64,000 nt of DNA, taken from positions 620,001 to 684,000 of the forward strand of contig NZ_RQHT01000014.1 in NCBI RefSeq assembly GCF_004770905.1. Reading direction: 5' to 3'. Positions 35,403 to 43,554 of the stretch are shown one piece after another. The position numbers and the translations under genes were made by a program. Numbering within the stretch: the first letter of the stretch is position 1; the number at the start of each line of letters is the position of its first letter. Source of the DNA: Leptospira bandrabouensis (GTDB lineage Bacteria; Spirochaetota; Leptospiria; Leptospirales; Leptospiraceae). The notes beneath the pieces were generated by a model. That model was not told the DNA's origin. It searched no databases and saw only the letters and a list, made by a program, of their open reading frames with translations.

Positions 35403-36995
35403 TTATGCAAAAATGATATTAAAACCAGCAAGGAGGACAATCAGTCCAACACCCCAGGCTAAAATTCTTGGATCCCAAAAGGGATTGGATTGGTCTCTAT
35501 CGGAATAGATCAAACCTTTAAGGTCCTTATTTGGATCTTCCTTCTCGATAAAACTCACGATCACCATTGTCACAAAACAAACCAATCCAGAATAAATAGC
35601 TCCATAAAAATTAGAAACCATATCCGATTTGTAATATACTACTTCTAATGAATATAATAGAAAATGAACAAGCCCAGTTCCCGTTCCGAGTAACATCCCG
35701 TAAAACGCACTCCATCCGGAAGCTCTCCGCCAAAACATTCCTAACAAAAATATAGAAATGAGCGGAGCACTAAAAAAGGAAAATAGTAACTGAATATAAT
35801 TCATAATATTCTCAAACTGCATGGCAATATAAGATGCAAAAATTGCAAAAAAGATCGCAAACATGGTGGAACGTTTTCCTATCTTTAAATAATCTTCATC
35901 TTCTTTATTTTTATGAATGTATGTTTGATAAATATCATAAGTAAAAATAGTATTCATTGCAGTTATGGAACTAGACATACCAGCCATAAAAGCAGCAAGG
36001 AGTGCTGTAGTCCCAAGACCCAACATTCCCGAAGGATAAAAGTTCTTTAATAATATTAAAAAACTTTTATTATATTCACCGTTCATTTCTTTAGAAAATT
36101 CTGTTAGTGCAATTAACCCAGGTATTACGGTTAAAAAAGGTAAAAACAATTTGAACATGGCTCCAATGAGTGGAGTTCTTCTGGCTGCCCTATAATCTTT
36201 TGCAGCCATTGCCCTTTGCACTTCCGTAAAACCACAAGTCCAATAAGAAAAAGATAATACAAATCCAAGTCCCACCGTAACACTTAACAAATCCCAACCT
36301 AGTTCATTCTGTCCGTTGATAAGCCCATGCCACATATGTTTGTGTGAATTTGGAATTTTTTGCATAAGCCCATCCCAACCACCTAACCTTGTTAAACCGA
36401 TAATCACTAGAGGAAACAAACCAAGAACCGTTAAAAAAAATTGCATGACTTCTGTATAAATAGATGAACTTAAACCCCCAAAGTATGTATAAACCAAAAC
36501 AATGGCTGCACTAAACAGAATAGAAAGATGAGGGTTCCAACCAAACATGGTTTCAAAAACCAAAGACAATGAATAAAGATAAATTCCAGAACCAAGAGCC
36601 AAAGAGAGTAAAGTGATCAGTGAATTCAGCAAATGCGCCGGTCGATTGAAACGGTAACGAAGGTATTCAGGAACACTTCTGATTTTTGAGGAGTAATAAA
36701 AAGGCATCATAAAGATCCCGAGAAAAATCATCCCTGGAATCGCCCCTAAATAATAAAAATGGAAAGTCAAAAACCCATATTCGGCACCACTGGCGCTCAT
36801 TCCTAAAAGTTCAAGGGCAGAGATATTGGCAGAAATAAAGGCAATTCCCGTAATCCAACTGGGAATCATGCGACCTGCCAGAAGAAAATCGCTCGATTGG
36901 TTCATGGACTTTTTGAGAAGAACCCCAATCACAACCATAAATCCAACAAAAACCAAAAGAATCAGATAATCGATGGGAGCGAGGGTGACAAACAT
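35403..36995 (-). CDS. Sodium:solute symporter (SSS family, SGLT-like)
   Basis: 530 aa with about 13-14 hydrophobic segments. Family features include DFLLAGRMIPSWITGIAFISANISALELLG near residue 36, the SSS core TYFGGLSSSIYTEVMQFFL and AAFMAGMSSSITAMNTIFTYDIY, the conserved Na+-site helix of the family. It probably imports a sugar or similar polar solute with Na+; length and the GMSA/AEYG region look closest to SGLT-type carriers, but the substrate is not readable. Divergent from the small gene at 37111. Confidence 0.9.
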   Translation of the reverse strand: MFVTLAPIDYLILLVFVGFMVVIGVLLKKSMNQSSDFLLAGRMIPSWITGIAFISANISALELLGMSASGAEYGFLTFHFYYLGAIPGMIFLGIFMMPFYYSSKIRSVPEYLRYRFNRPAHLLNSLITLLSLALGSGIYLYSLSLVFETMFGWNPHLSILFSAAIVLVYTYFGGLSSSIYTEVMQFFLTVLGLFPLVIIGLTRLGGWDGLMQKIPNSHKHMWHGLINGQNELGWDLLSVTVGLGFVLSFSYWTCGFTEVQRAMAAKDYRAARRTPLIGAMFKLFLPFLTVIPGLIALTEFSKEMNGEYNKSFLILLKNFYPSGMLGLGTTALLAAFMAGMSSSITAMNTIFTYDIYQTYIHKNKEDEDYLKIGKRSTMFAIFFAIFASYIAMQFENIMNYIQLLFSFFSAPLISIFLLGMFWRRASGWSAFYGMLLGTGTGLVHFLLYSLEVVYYKSDMVSNFYGAIYSGLVCFVTMVIVSFIEKEDPNKDLKGLIYSDRDQSNPFWDPRILAWGVGLIVLLAGFNIIFA

Positions 36996-37110
36996 ACGCT
37001 CGTAAGAAACGAGAAATTGGTGCTTTGTAAAGAGGAAATCCCGAATCCAAACCTTTTGTGATTATTTTCCTTCAAAAAATTCCAGACCGACCGACATTCA
37101 AGGTAACTCT

Positions 37111-37317
37111 TTGACCGAAAAAGACTTTTCGAATTATGTCACATTGATAGATTCGGAACCACCAGGAGGATCTATGTTCTATCTTCTTTTAGCCCTTCTC
37201 CACGAAGACTATTCGTCTGGAAGAATCGATTTTTCTACCTATTTCGAAAATACTGTCCTTCTTGCCCTAGACCACGAACGCATTAAATCCAATCTCGAAC
37301 AAAGCAAAGCCGCTTAA
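37111..37317 (+). CDS. Small hypothetical protein, 68 aa (or 47 aa)
   Basis: A TTG start at 37111, with AAGGT about 7 bases upstream, gives 68 residues. A second possible start is the ATG at 37174, preceded by a perfect AGGAGG four bases upstream; that would give 47 residues. The part shared by both (FYLLLALLHEDYSSGRIDF ... EQSKAA) is helical and amphipathic. I list the longer form because the upstream codons also look coding. No family recognised. The next forward gene is 118 bases on. Confidence 0.5.
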   Translation: MTEKDFSNYVTLIDSEPPGGSMFYLLLALLHEDYSSGRIDFSTYFENTVLLALDHERIKSNLEQSKAA

Positions 37318-37336
37318 TTTTAAATCTTACATAAGA

Positions 37337-37359
37337 AACCTGGGATTTCCTGCCAGGTT
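37337..37359 (+). terminator. Hairpin after the small gene
   Basis: AACCTGG (37337-37343) pairs perfectly with CCAGGTT (37353-37359) around a nine-base loop, 19 bases after the stop. The region after it is pyrimidine-rich but has no proper T-run, so termination is uncertain. Confidence 0.4.
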
Positions 37360-37435
37360 CTCTACGGAATTTTCTCCTTGTTCTAGGAAGTCCGATCTGT
37401 ACGGTAACAGAAAAATCATATCTCAGGAAGATTAA

Positions 37436-38608
37436 ATGACATCGGCCAAACTCCTTACTGCCACCCTCCAAAATTCACAAAAATTTTTCCTTCAATTTGG
37501 AGGACAGGGTTCACCTTATCTCAAAGAACTCGTAAAATTATACGCAGAACCAGAACTCAAAGAATTTTTCGAAACAAGTTTCAAAACCATTGCTGAAATT
37601 GCTGCTCGTGATGGCAAAAGTCCACTCCTTAATGAAGGATTTGATTTCAAATCTTGGATTGAAAATCCAGACGGCGCTCCTTCTGAAGATTATTTAGCTC
37701 GCGCACCGATTTCTGTTCCGGGAATCTTTATGACTCAAATTGCTAATTACGTTTTGGTTTCAAAACGTGGTTATCCAACTGCGGAACTGATCAAAGCAAC
37801 CGGTGCTGCCAGTGGACATAGCCAAGGGGTGATTGCCTCTGCCCTTGTTGGCCTAGGAAAAGACGGAGCTGATTTCCTAAATGCATATTCTGATTTTTTA
37901 AGATTTGTTTTTTATTTAGGATTTAACGGACAAAAAGTTTATCCTAACTTTGTAGTCTCAGAAGAAGTAGTAAAAGAAAATGAAGCCAATGGTGACAAAA
38001 ACCCAGCACCTATGGTTGCAGTGATTGGTTACACAAAAGATGAGTTAGAAGAAAGAGTGAAAAAAACTAATGATTCTCTTGGACTCAAAGGTCAAGACAC
38101 AGTTTTCATTTCTCTTTACAACACTCCAGATTCCATGATTCTTTCTGCACTTCCTTCATCTCTTCTTGCATTCCGTAAACAATGGAAAGCGGAAATGGAC
38201 GAAAAGAAATTTAAGTTTGTTTATTTGAAAACAACTGCACCTTTCCATTGCCCATTTATGGAAACATCACTTGATAAATTCAATGCAGAAGATGCATCTG
38301 TGGTTCCTTTCCCATACACTGGTGCTGATCTAAAAGTTCCTGTATATAGTATCTTTGATGGTCACAACTTACAAAAAGACGGAAACCTTCGAGACATCCT
38401 TTTTAAAATGGTCCTTATTGAGCCACTTTACTGGGATTTGGCGATTGCTCCTATTTTCAATGACAGTGCCATTAACACCATCATTGACTTTGGACCAAGT
38501 GTTGTGAGCCAAAGACTTACTGGTGGACACTTAAAAGCAAAAAATATCGAAAAACAATCATTATGCGCATCTAATGCAAAGGAATTAAAAGTAATTCTAG
38601 AAGCATAA
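37436..38608 (+). CDS. ACP acyltransferase-like protein (malonyl/starter-unit acyltransferase family)
   Basis: 390 aa, some 80 longer than FabD. QFGGQGSP near residue 21 and ASGHSQGVIAS with the nucleophile Ser129 are the FabD/acyltransferase core, and the second catalytic His is probably in TTAPFHCPFM. The N-terminal insertion and the GHSQG form (GHSLG in FabD) recall the starter-unit (SAT) and acetyltransferase domains of fungal fatty-acid/polyketide synthases. It probably loads an acyl group onto ACP; which one is not clear. Its stop overlaps the WYL-domain gene by one base. Confidence 0.8.
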   Translation: MTSAKLLTATLQNSQKFFLQFGGQGSPYLKELVKLYAEPELKEFFETSFKTIAEIAARDGKSPLLNEGFDFKSWIENPDGAPSEDYLARAPISVPGIFMTQIANYVLVSKRGYPTAELIKATGAASGHSQGVIASALVGLGKDGADFLNAYSDFLRFVFYLGFNGQKVYPNFVVSEEVVKENEANGDKNPAPMVAVIGYTKDELEERVKKTNDSLGLKGQDTVFISLYNTPDSMILSALPSSLLAFRKQWKAEMDEKKFKFVYLKTTAPFHCPFMETSLDKFNAEDASVVPFPYTGADLKVPVYSIFDGHNLQKDGNLRDILFKMVLIEPLYWDLAIAPIFNDSAINTIIDFGPSVVSQRLTGGHLKAKNIEKQSLCASNAKELKVILEA

Positions 38609-39564
38609 TGAATCCATCCACTGCTCGGGCCGCTTCCAAATTAAATTTAATCCGCCTTCTGGCTTCCCATCCGGAAGGGCTTGGGTTAGAGGAAATTCAA
38701 AGTGTCACGGGTCACAAATCAATCGCAGCCCTCAAAAAAGATTTGGGGGAACTGTATATGATTGAGATGTATCCTTATTCACCGACCGATGCCGTGGATT
38801 TAGATTTTGATGGGAAGAAAGTAAAAATACGACTCCCCGTTGCCGTTGATTCCGCACTCCCTCTTTCTCCAAAAGAATGGTCATTTCTTAGATCTCTTCT
38901 GGTTTCCCAAAAAACTAAAGAAGGCTCCGAACTCAATCGTTCCATTTTAAACAAAATTGATTCGGTCATTCCTTCCGGTGATTGGTCACCTTATCAAAAA
39001 ACAAAAGAAACCATCATAAAAGCGATAAATGACAAAAAAACACTAACGATTGTTTATTGGAAAAGAGATACAAAGGAAAAAGAAACTAGAACCTTGGCTC
39101 CTTGGTTGTTGTGGGAAGAAAATGATTCTTATCTTTTGGCTTATGATTTAACAAAAGAAGGATTCCGATCCTTTCGTTTGGATTTTATTTTAAATATTGT
39201 CATAGCAGATACAAAATACCCAACTCTTCCTGATACCGCAGAAGAATTTCTGCAGGGTTTTAAACAACTGTTCGGTAACGATAAAGAAAACAATACATAT
39301 GCAAAGTTATGGATTACTGATTCTGCTTCTTACCATTTAGGATTGAAACTTAACCTACAAACAACAGGAAACCAAAAACAAATCGGGGATACTTTATATC
39401 GAGAATTCCAAGCACCGATCCGAGATCAAAACTGGTTTATTCAAACTATTTTAGGATACGGCACATCTGTCCTAGTTTCCGAACCTCTGGAAATTAAAGA
39501 ATCCATTCGGTTTCATTTACAATCCATCGCACTATCGAAACAAAACCTTACCACTCAGTCTTAG
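38608..39564 (+). CDS. WYL-domain transcriptional regulator-like protein
   Basis: 318 aa. The N-terminus (SKLNLIRLLASHPEGLGLEEIQSVTG) reads as a winged helix, though not a strong one. The central part has the WYL region (TLTIVYWKRDTKEKETRTLAPWLLWEENDSYLLAYDLTKEGFRSFRLDFI), where SYLLAYD replaces WYL; this domain binds nucleic acid or ligands in PafC-like regulators. ATG overlaps the acyltransferase stop (TAATG), and ispE follows 9 bases later, so it is embedded in a metabolic operon. Target genes are unknown. Confidence 0.78.
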   Translation: MNPSTARAASKLNLIRLLASHPEGLGLEEIQSVTGHKSIAALKKDLGELYMIEMYPYSPTDAVDLDFDGKKVKIRLPVAVDSALPLSPKEWSFLRSLLVSQKTKEGSELNRSILNKIDSVIPSGDWSPYQKTKETIIKAINDKKTLTIVYWKRDTKEKETRTLAPWLLWEENDSYLLAYDLTKEGFRSFRLDFILNIVIADTKYPTLPDTAEEFLQGFKQLFGNDKENNTYAKLWITDSASYHLGLKLNLQTTGNQKQIGDTLYREFQAPIRDQNWFIQTILGYGTSVLVSEPLEIKESIRFHLQSIALSKQNLTTQS

Positions 39565-39573
39565 GATTTTTAT

Positions 39574-40485
39574 TTGGAAACCATAGCGAAGGGAAAGATT
39601 AACATTGGTTTGATGATTCCCTATAAACGGGAAGATGGACTTCACGAAATACGGAGTGTCTTTGTCCCTATTAGTTTTGGGGATCCGATGAAAATCCAAA
39701 TCACTGCCAATACAAACTCTCCCGATTCGGAAATACACCTAACATCGGAAAATTATCTTCATGGGTATCGGCATTCCAAGTTTGAAGAAGTCTCGGAAAG
39801 AGGTGATTTTACTCGAAATCTTCTTTATAAAGCCTTCCAAAAAATTTCGGCCCACCTTCGGGAACCTGTTTCCATTTCGATTTATCTAAAAAAATACCTA
39901 CCTCCCGAAGGGGGAATTGGCGGCGGGAGTAGCAATGCCGGGCTTTTCCTGAAGGAAATCTTTCCTTGGACCCAACTTTCCAAAGAAGAGGAGATTTCCC
40001 TGGCAAAATCCGTTGGGGCCGATGTCCCTTTTTTCCTCCAATCCTCCCCTTGTTTTGTGAGTGGGATCGGTGAGGTGCTCGAACCTATAACTGTGAGCCA
40101 AGGGACAGGGATTTTGGCCATTCCACCCTTCGGACTTTCTACAGCTTCTATGTACGCAGGCCTTCAAAAAAGTTTACAAAAACCCTATGGTTCCCAAGTA
40201 TGGAAATCTCTGGCAGAGGATTTAATTCGAAGTCTTCAGGTCGGGGATTGGGCATACCTGCAAAACAGGCTCGAGAACGAGTTTGAAAAAATCGCTTTTC
40301 AGACCCAACCCTTACTAAAGGAATTGAAATTAGGGTTCTATGAGTCGGGAGCAGTCTATGCCTCTTTATCAGGTTCGGGTTCTTGCTTTTACGGCATTTA
40401 TCCATCCGATAGGGAAAGAGACGAAGCCCTTTCCATTGTCTCTAATCGATTTCCTGATATGGAATTTCGAACGTTCTCTTTTTAG
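39574..40485 (+). CDS. ispE: 4-diphosphocytidyl-2-C-methyl-D-erythritol kinase
   Basis: 303 aa. It phosphorylates CDP-methylerythritol in the MEP isoprenoid pathway. The N-terminal KGKINIGL with a Lys contacting substrate and the GHMP ATP-binding loop [14 protein letters not shown] are present, then VGADVPFFL and [10 protein letters not shown], a full GHMP kinase set. The TTG start at 39574 is needed to include the first conserved strand ([12 protein letters not shown]); the next ATG would cut it. Only AGGATT lies upstream as a weak ribosome site. tRNA-Gln follows four bases after the stop. Confidence 0.94.
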   Translation: METIAKGKINIGLMIPYKREDGLHEIRSVFVPISFGDPMKIQITANTNSPDSEIHLTSENYLHGYRHSKFEEVSERGDFTRNLLYKAFQKISAHLREPVSISIYLKKYLPPEGGIGGGSSNAGLFLKEIFPWTQLSKEEEISLAKSVGADVPFFLQSSPCFVSGIGEVLEPITVSQGTGILAIPPFGLSTASMYAGLQKSLQKPYGSQVWKSLAEDLIRSLQVGDWAYLQNRLENEFEKIAFQTQPLLKELKLGFYESGAVYASLSGSGSCFYGIYPSDRERDEALSIVSNRFPDMEFRTFSF

Positions 40486-40489
40486 AAAC

Positions 40490-40565
40490 TGGCCTGTAGC
40501 CAAGCGGTAAGGCAGCGGTTTTTGGTATCGCCATTCCCTAGGTTCGAATCCTAGCAGGCCAGCCA
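40490..40565 (+). tRNA. tRNA-Gln (anticodon TTG)
   Basis: A complete cloverleaf: acceptor TGGCCTG/CAGGCCA, D-arm GCC...GGC, anticodon stem GCGGT/ATCGC with loop TTTTGGT, giving anticodon TTG at 40522-40524, T-arm CTAGG-TTCGAAT-CCTAG, discriminator G and an encoded CCA. It decodes CAA (and CAG by wobble). It sits between ispE and glmU in the same direction, so it may be cut from the operon transcript. Confidence 0.97.
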
Positions 40566-40592
40566 GTTTTAAAAGATCCGATAGAACGAACG

Positions 40593-41354
40593 ATGAACCT
40601 ACATAATACTGTAACTGCTGTTATTTTGGCGGCGGGGAAAGGAACTCGAATGAAGAGTGAGCTTCCCAAGGTTGCGGTTGTACTGAACGAATCTCCACTT
40701 TTAATTCACGTTCTTCGAAATATCGAATCCGCCGGCATAGGCCGAAAGGTAGTGGTTGTCGGTTACCGCAAAGATATCGTTACCGATATCGCAAAATCAT
40801 TTCCCGGTGTGGAATTTGCAGAACAAACCGAACAATTGGGAACTGGCCATGCAGTGATTTCTGCAGAGAAACAATTAGCACCATACACTGGTTATACGAT
40901 TGTTGCTTGCGGCGATGCCCCACTTATTTCAGCTAAATCATTTTCCGAACTCATAGAGCTTCACAAAGCCAATGGATATTCTGCGACTGTACTTTCCGCT
41001 AAGATGGAAAACCCAACAGGATACGGTCGTATCATTCGTTCTTCCGATGATGGCAGCCTTTTAAGAATTGTAGAAGAAAAAGATGCAAGTCCTGAAGAAA
41101 AGGCCGTTAACGAAGTAAATACAGGAACTTACTGTTTTAATACAGAAGATTTGTTTACTGCCTTAAAACAAATCGGCAACGACAACGCACAAAAAGAATA
41201 TTACCTGACAGATGTGATCAAAATTTTCAGATCTTTGGGGAAAAAGGTCGGTGCAAAAACTTTGGCAAATGCTTTAGAAAGCCACGGTATCAATTCTCCT
41301 GATGATTTGGCTCTTGCAAAACAATATATAGATAAAGGGTTGGTTGGAGTATGA
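40593..41354 (+). CDS. glmU: N-acetylglucosamine-1-phosphate uridyltransferase, pyrophosphorylase domain only
   Basis: 253 aa. [18 protein letters not shown] is the nucleotidyltransferase signature, followed by EQLGTGHAV and GDAPLI (metal Asp) and [10 protein letters not shown]. It makes UDP-GlcNAc for peptidoglycan and lipid A. Standard GlmU is about 455 aa with a C-terminal left-handed beta-helix acetyltransferase; that half is absent, so GlcN-1-P acetylation must be done by another protein. The order glmU-prs-rplY-pth equals the Bacillus one, supporting the name. Its stop overlaps the prs ATG (ATGA). Confidence 0.88.
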   Translation: MNLHNTVTAVILAAGKGTRMKSELPKVAVVLNESPLLIHVLRNIESAGIGRKVVVVGYRKDIVTDIAKSFPGVEFAEQTEQLGTGHAVISAEKQLAPYTGYTIVACGDAPLISAKSFSELIELHKANGYSATVLSAKMENPTGYGRIIRSSDDGSLLRIVEEKDASPEEKAVNEVNTGTYCFNTEDLFTALKQIGNDNAQKEYYLTDVIKIFRSLGKKVGAKTLANALESHGINSPDDLALAKQYIDKGLVGV

Positions 41355-42292
41355 ATCCCAGCGAAGTAGTTGTATTTTCTGGAAATGCAAACAGACCTCT
41401 TGCCGAGGAAATTTGTAAACACTTAAACATTCCGAACGGCCAAATCTCAGTCAAAAGATTTTCCGATGGAGAAAGTTCTGTAAAAATCGAAGAAAACGTT
41501 CGTGGACGTGATGTATTCGTAGTACAATCCATTAGCTTTCCAGCAAACGACAGTTTGATGGAACTTTTACTCATTATTGATGCCGCAAGAAGAGCCTCTG
41601 CTCGTAGAATCACTGCAGTCATTCCTTATTATGGATATGGACGCCAAGACAGAAAAGTGGAACCAAGGGTTCCGATTTCTGCTCGTATGGTTGCCGATTT
41701 AATCGAAACTGTTGGTCCAGATCGTGTTCTCACAATGGACTTACATGCTGACCAAATCCAAGGATTCTTTCGTATTCCTGTGGATCATTTGTATTTTTCA
41801 CCAGTCCTTGCTGAGTACATCAACTCTCTTAATATGGAAGACCTTGTGATTGTTTCGCCAGATTCTGGTGGAGCCGAAAGAGCACGTAACTTTGGCAAAA
41901 AAGTAAACGGATCTCTTGCCATCATTGACAAACGTAGACCAAAAGCTAACGAGTCTGTGGTGATGCATGTCATTGGTGAAATCAAAGATAAAAACTGCTT
42001 ATTACTCGATGATATGATTGATACAGGTGGAACCATTGCCAAAGCAGCCACTGCATTGTATCAAAATGGAGCAAAATCGGTATTATGTTGTGCCTCTCAC
42101 GGAGTTCTTTCCGGAGAAGCACCTGCCAAATTGAATGAAGCCAACTTCAAACAAATTGTGCTCTCAAATTCTATCGTCATTCCGGAGACCAAAAAAATAA
42201 ATCACTTGAAAACGCTCTCCATCGCCCCACTCTTTGCTAAAGCCATCGAGCGGATTCATAACGAAGAATCAATCTCTAGTCTGTTTTCATAA
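41351..42292 (+). CDS. prs: Ribose-phosphate pyrophosphokinase (PRPP synthetase)
   Basis: 313 aa. Makes PRPP from ribose 5-phosphate and [19 protein letters not shown], the KxxxRxS-type flexible loop ([20 protein letters not shown]), the PRPP-binding motif [10 protein letters not shown] and the PDSGG phosphate site are all present. Starts by ATGA overlap with glmU; rplY follows after 17 bases. Confidence 0.97.
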   Translation: MNPSEVVVFSGNANRPLAEEICKHLNIPNGQISVKRFSDGESSVKIEENVRGRDVFVVQSISFPANDSLMELLLIIDAARRASARRITAVIPYYGYGRQDRKVEPRVPISARMVADLIETVGPDRVLTMDLHADQIQGFFRIPVDHLYFSPVLAEYINSLNMEDLVIVSPDSGGAERARNFGKKVNGSLAIIDKRRPKANESVVMHVIGEIKDKNCLLLDDMIDTGGTIAKAATALYQNGAKSVLCCASHGVLSGEAPAKLNEANFKQIVLSNSIVIPETKKINHLKTLSIAPLFAKAIERIHNEESISSLFS

Positions 42293-42309
42293 CTTTAAGG
42301 AACATAATC

Positions 42310-42942
42310 ATGGAAAAAATCAGTATCAAAGCACAAACAAGAACTTCTAAAGGAAAAGGTCCTGCTAGAAGAATGCGTGTGGAAGGTTTAGTACCGGCAA
42401 ACATCATCGGAAACGGTGAAGCAAGATCGGCAAGTGTTGTCGAAAAAGAAATCCAAAGACTCATCGACTCAGGAATTCGTAAGGCAACTCTTATTGACCT
42501 CGAACTTGATGGTAAAACAGAAAGAGTTTTCGTAAAAGAAATCCAAAGATTTCCACACACTGGCCAAATCCGCCATATCGACTTCTTTAAAGTAACTCCT
42601 GGTAAAAAGATTCTTACAACAGTAGCTATCAAAACAACTGGTGTTGCTAAAGGTTCTAAAGCAGGTGGACAGTTCGAACATTTAGTTCACGAAATCAAAG
42701 TTAAATCTACTCCAGAAGACTTAACTGACGTAATTACTTTAGATGTAAGCGGTTTAGATATCGGAAATATGATTAAAGTTTCCGAGTTACCACACCCTGC
42801 TTCTTGGGAAATTCTTGTGAATGGTGATCCGATTGTTGCTTCTTGTAACAAAACAAAAGCGATCCTTGCTGCTGAACGTGCTGAAAAAGCGGAAGCAGAT
42901 AGCAAAGGCAAACCAGCAGCTAAAAAAGCGGCTAAGAAGTAA
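42310..42942 (+). CDS. rplY: 50S ribosomal protein L25, Ctc type
   Basis: 210 aa. The N-terminal L25 domain (about residues 1-90; ISIKAQTRTSKGKGPARRMRVEGLVPANI) binds 5S rRNA, and the C-terminal TL5/Ctc domain (about 95-185; STPEDLTDVITLDVSGLDIG) is a beta-domain found in long forms. It ends in a Lys/Ala tail (KPAAKKAAKK). AAGGAACATAATC upstream of the ATG gives a fair Shine-Dalgarno. It is followed by pth after 19 bases, as in Bacillus ctc-pth. Confidence 0.95.
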   Translation: MEKISIKAQTRTSKGKGPARRMRVEGLVPANIIGNGEARSASVVEKEIQRLIDSGIRKATLIDLELDGKTERVFVKEIQRFPHTGQIRHIDFFKVTPGKKILTTVAIKTTGVAKGSKAGGQFEHLVHEIKVKSTPEDLTDVITLDVSGLDIGNMIKVSELPHPASWEILVNGDPIVASCNKTKAILAAERAEKAEADSKGKPAAKKAAKK

Positions 42943-42961
42943 GAACAACTTTTAAGAACCA

Positions 42962-43525
42962 ATGAAGTTAATTGTAGGGCTAGGAAATCCTGGCGATAAA
43001 TATAACAACAATCGATCTAACATTGGTTTTAAGATTCTCGATGTCATAGCGAATAACATTGGCATCGAAATCAAAACTAAAAAGAAAAAATCGCTCATCG
43101 GTCGTGGTGACTTCGAAGGGGACGAAGTGGTTTTACTCAAACCACAAACCTTCAGTGACCTTTCTGGTGAGTCGGTTCTCTATATTGCCTCCTTTTTAAA
43201 AATCCAGGTAAAAGACATCGTTGTCATCCATGAGGACGTCGGGTTAGAACTCGGCCAAATTGTGGTCACCAAAGGTGGTGAAAATGACGTCAACCCTGGG
43301 GTCAACTCGGTTTCTGTCTCATTACGATCCCCCAATTTTATACGAATTCGGATCGGTGTTCTTAATTCAAGCTTCGATCCTAAAAAAAGAGAAGAATTTT
43401 TACGTGAAGATTTTGAGCCATTAGAGAACCTGAGTTTGATACAGATCATCAATGACGCCGAAGCGGCGATTCGTTCCATATCCATGGGGGATATTGACGA
43501 AGTGATTCAGAAATATCACCTTTGA
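42962..43525 (+). CDS. pth: Peptidyl-tRNA hydrolase homologue with altered active site
   Basis: 187 aa, the normal Pth length, and in the conserved context glmU-prs-rplY-pth. The N-terminal LIVGLGNPG retains the Asn that contacts the ester (Asn9, E. coli Asn10). The catalytic His of RHNAG (E. coli His20) is Ser19 here (RSNIG). TFMNLSG becomes TFSDLSG (Asp66 for Asn68), HDELD becomes HEDVG (Glu91 for Asp93), and the GGHNGLK loop reads GGENDVNPG. So four of the residues that define the active centre are changed. By position it is the Pth orthologue; by residues it may be inactive, or act through another mechanism. No second Pth is in this window. Confidence 0.85.
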   Translation: MKLIVGLGNPGDKYNNNRSNIGFKILDVIANNIGIEIKTKKKKSLIGRGDFEGDEVVLLKPQTFSDLSGESVLYIASFLKIQVKDIVVIHEDVGLELGQIVVTKGGENDVNPGVNSVSVSLRSPNFIRIRIGVLNSSFDPKKREEFLREDFEPLENLSLIQIINDAEAAIRSISMGDIDEVIQKYHL

Positions 43526-43554
43526 TTTCAGTCTAATCATCGAGAAGTCTTTAC

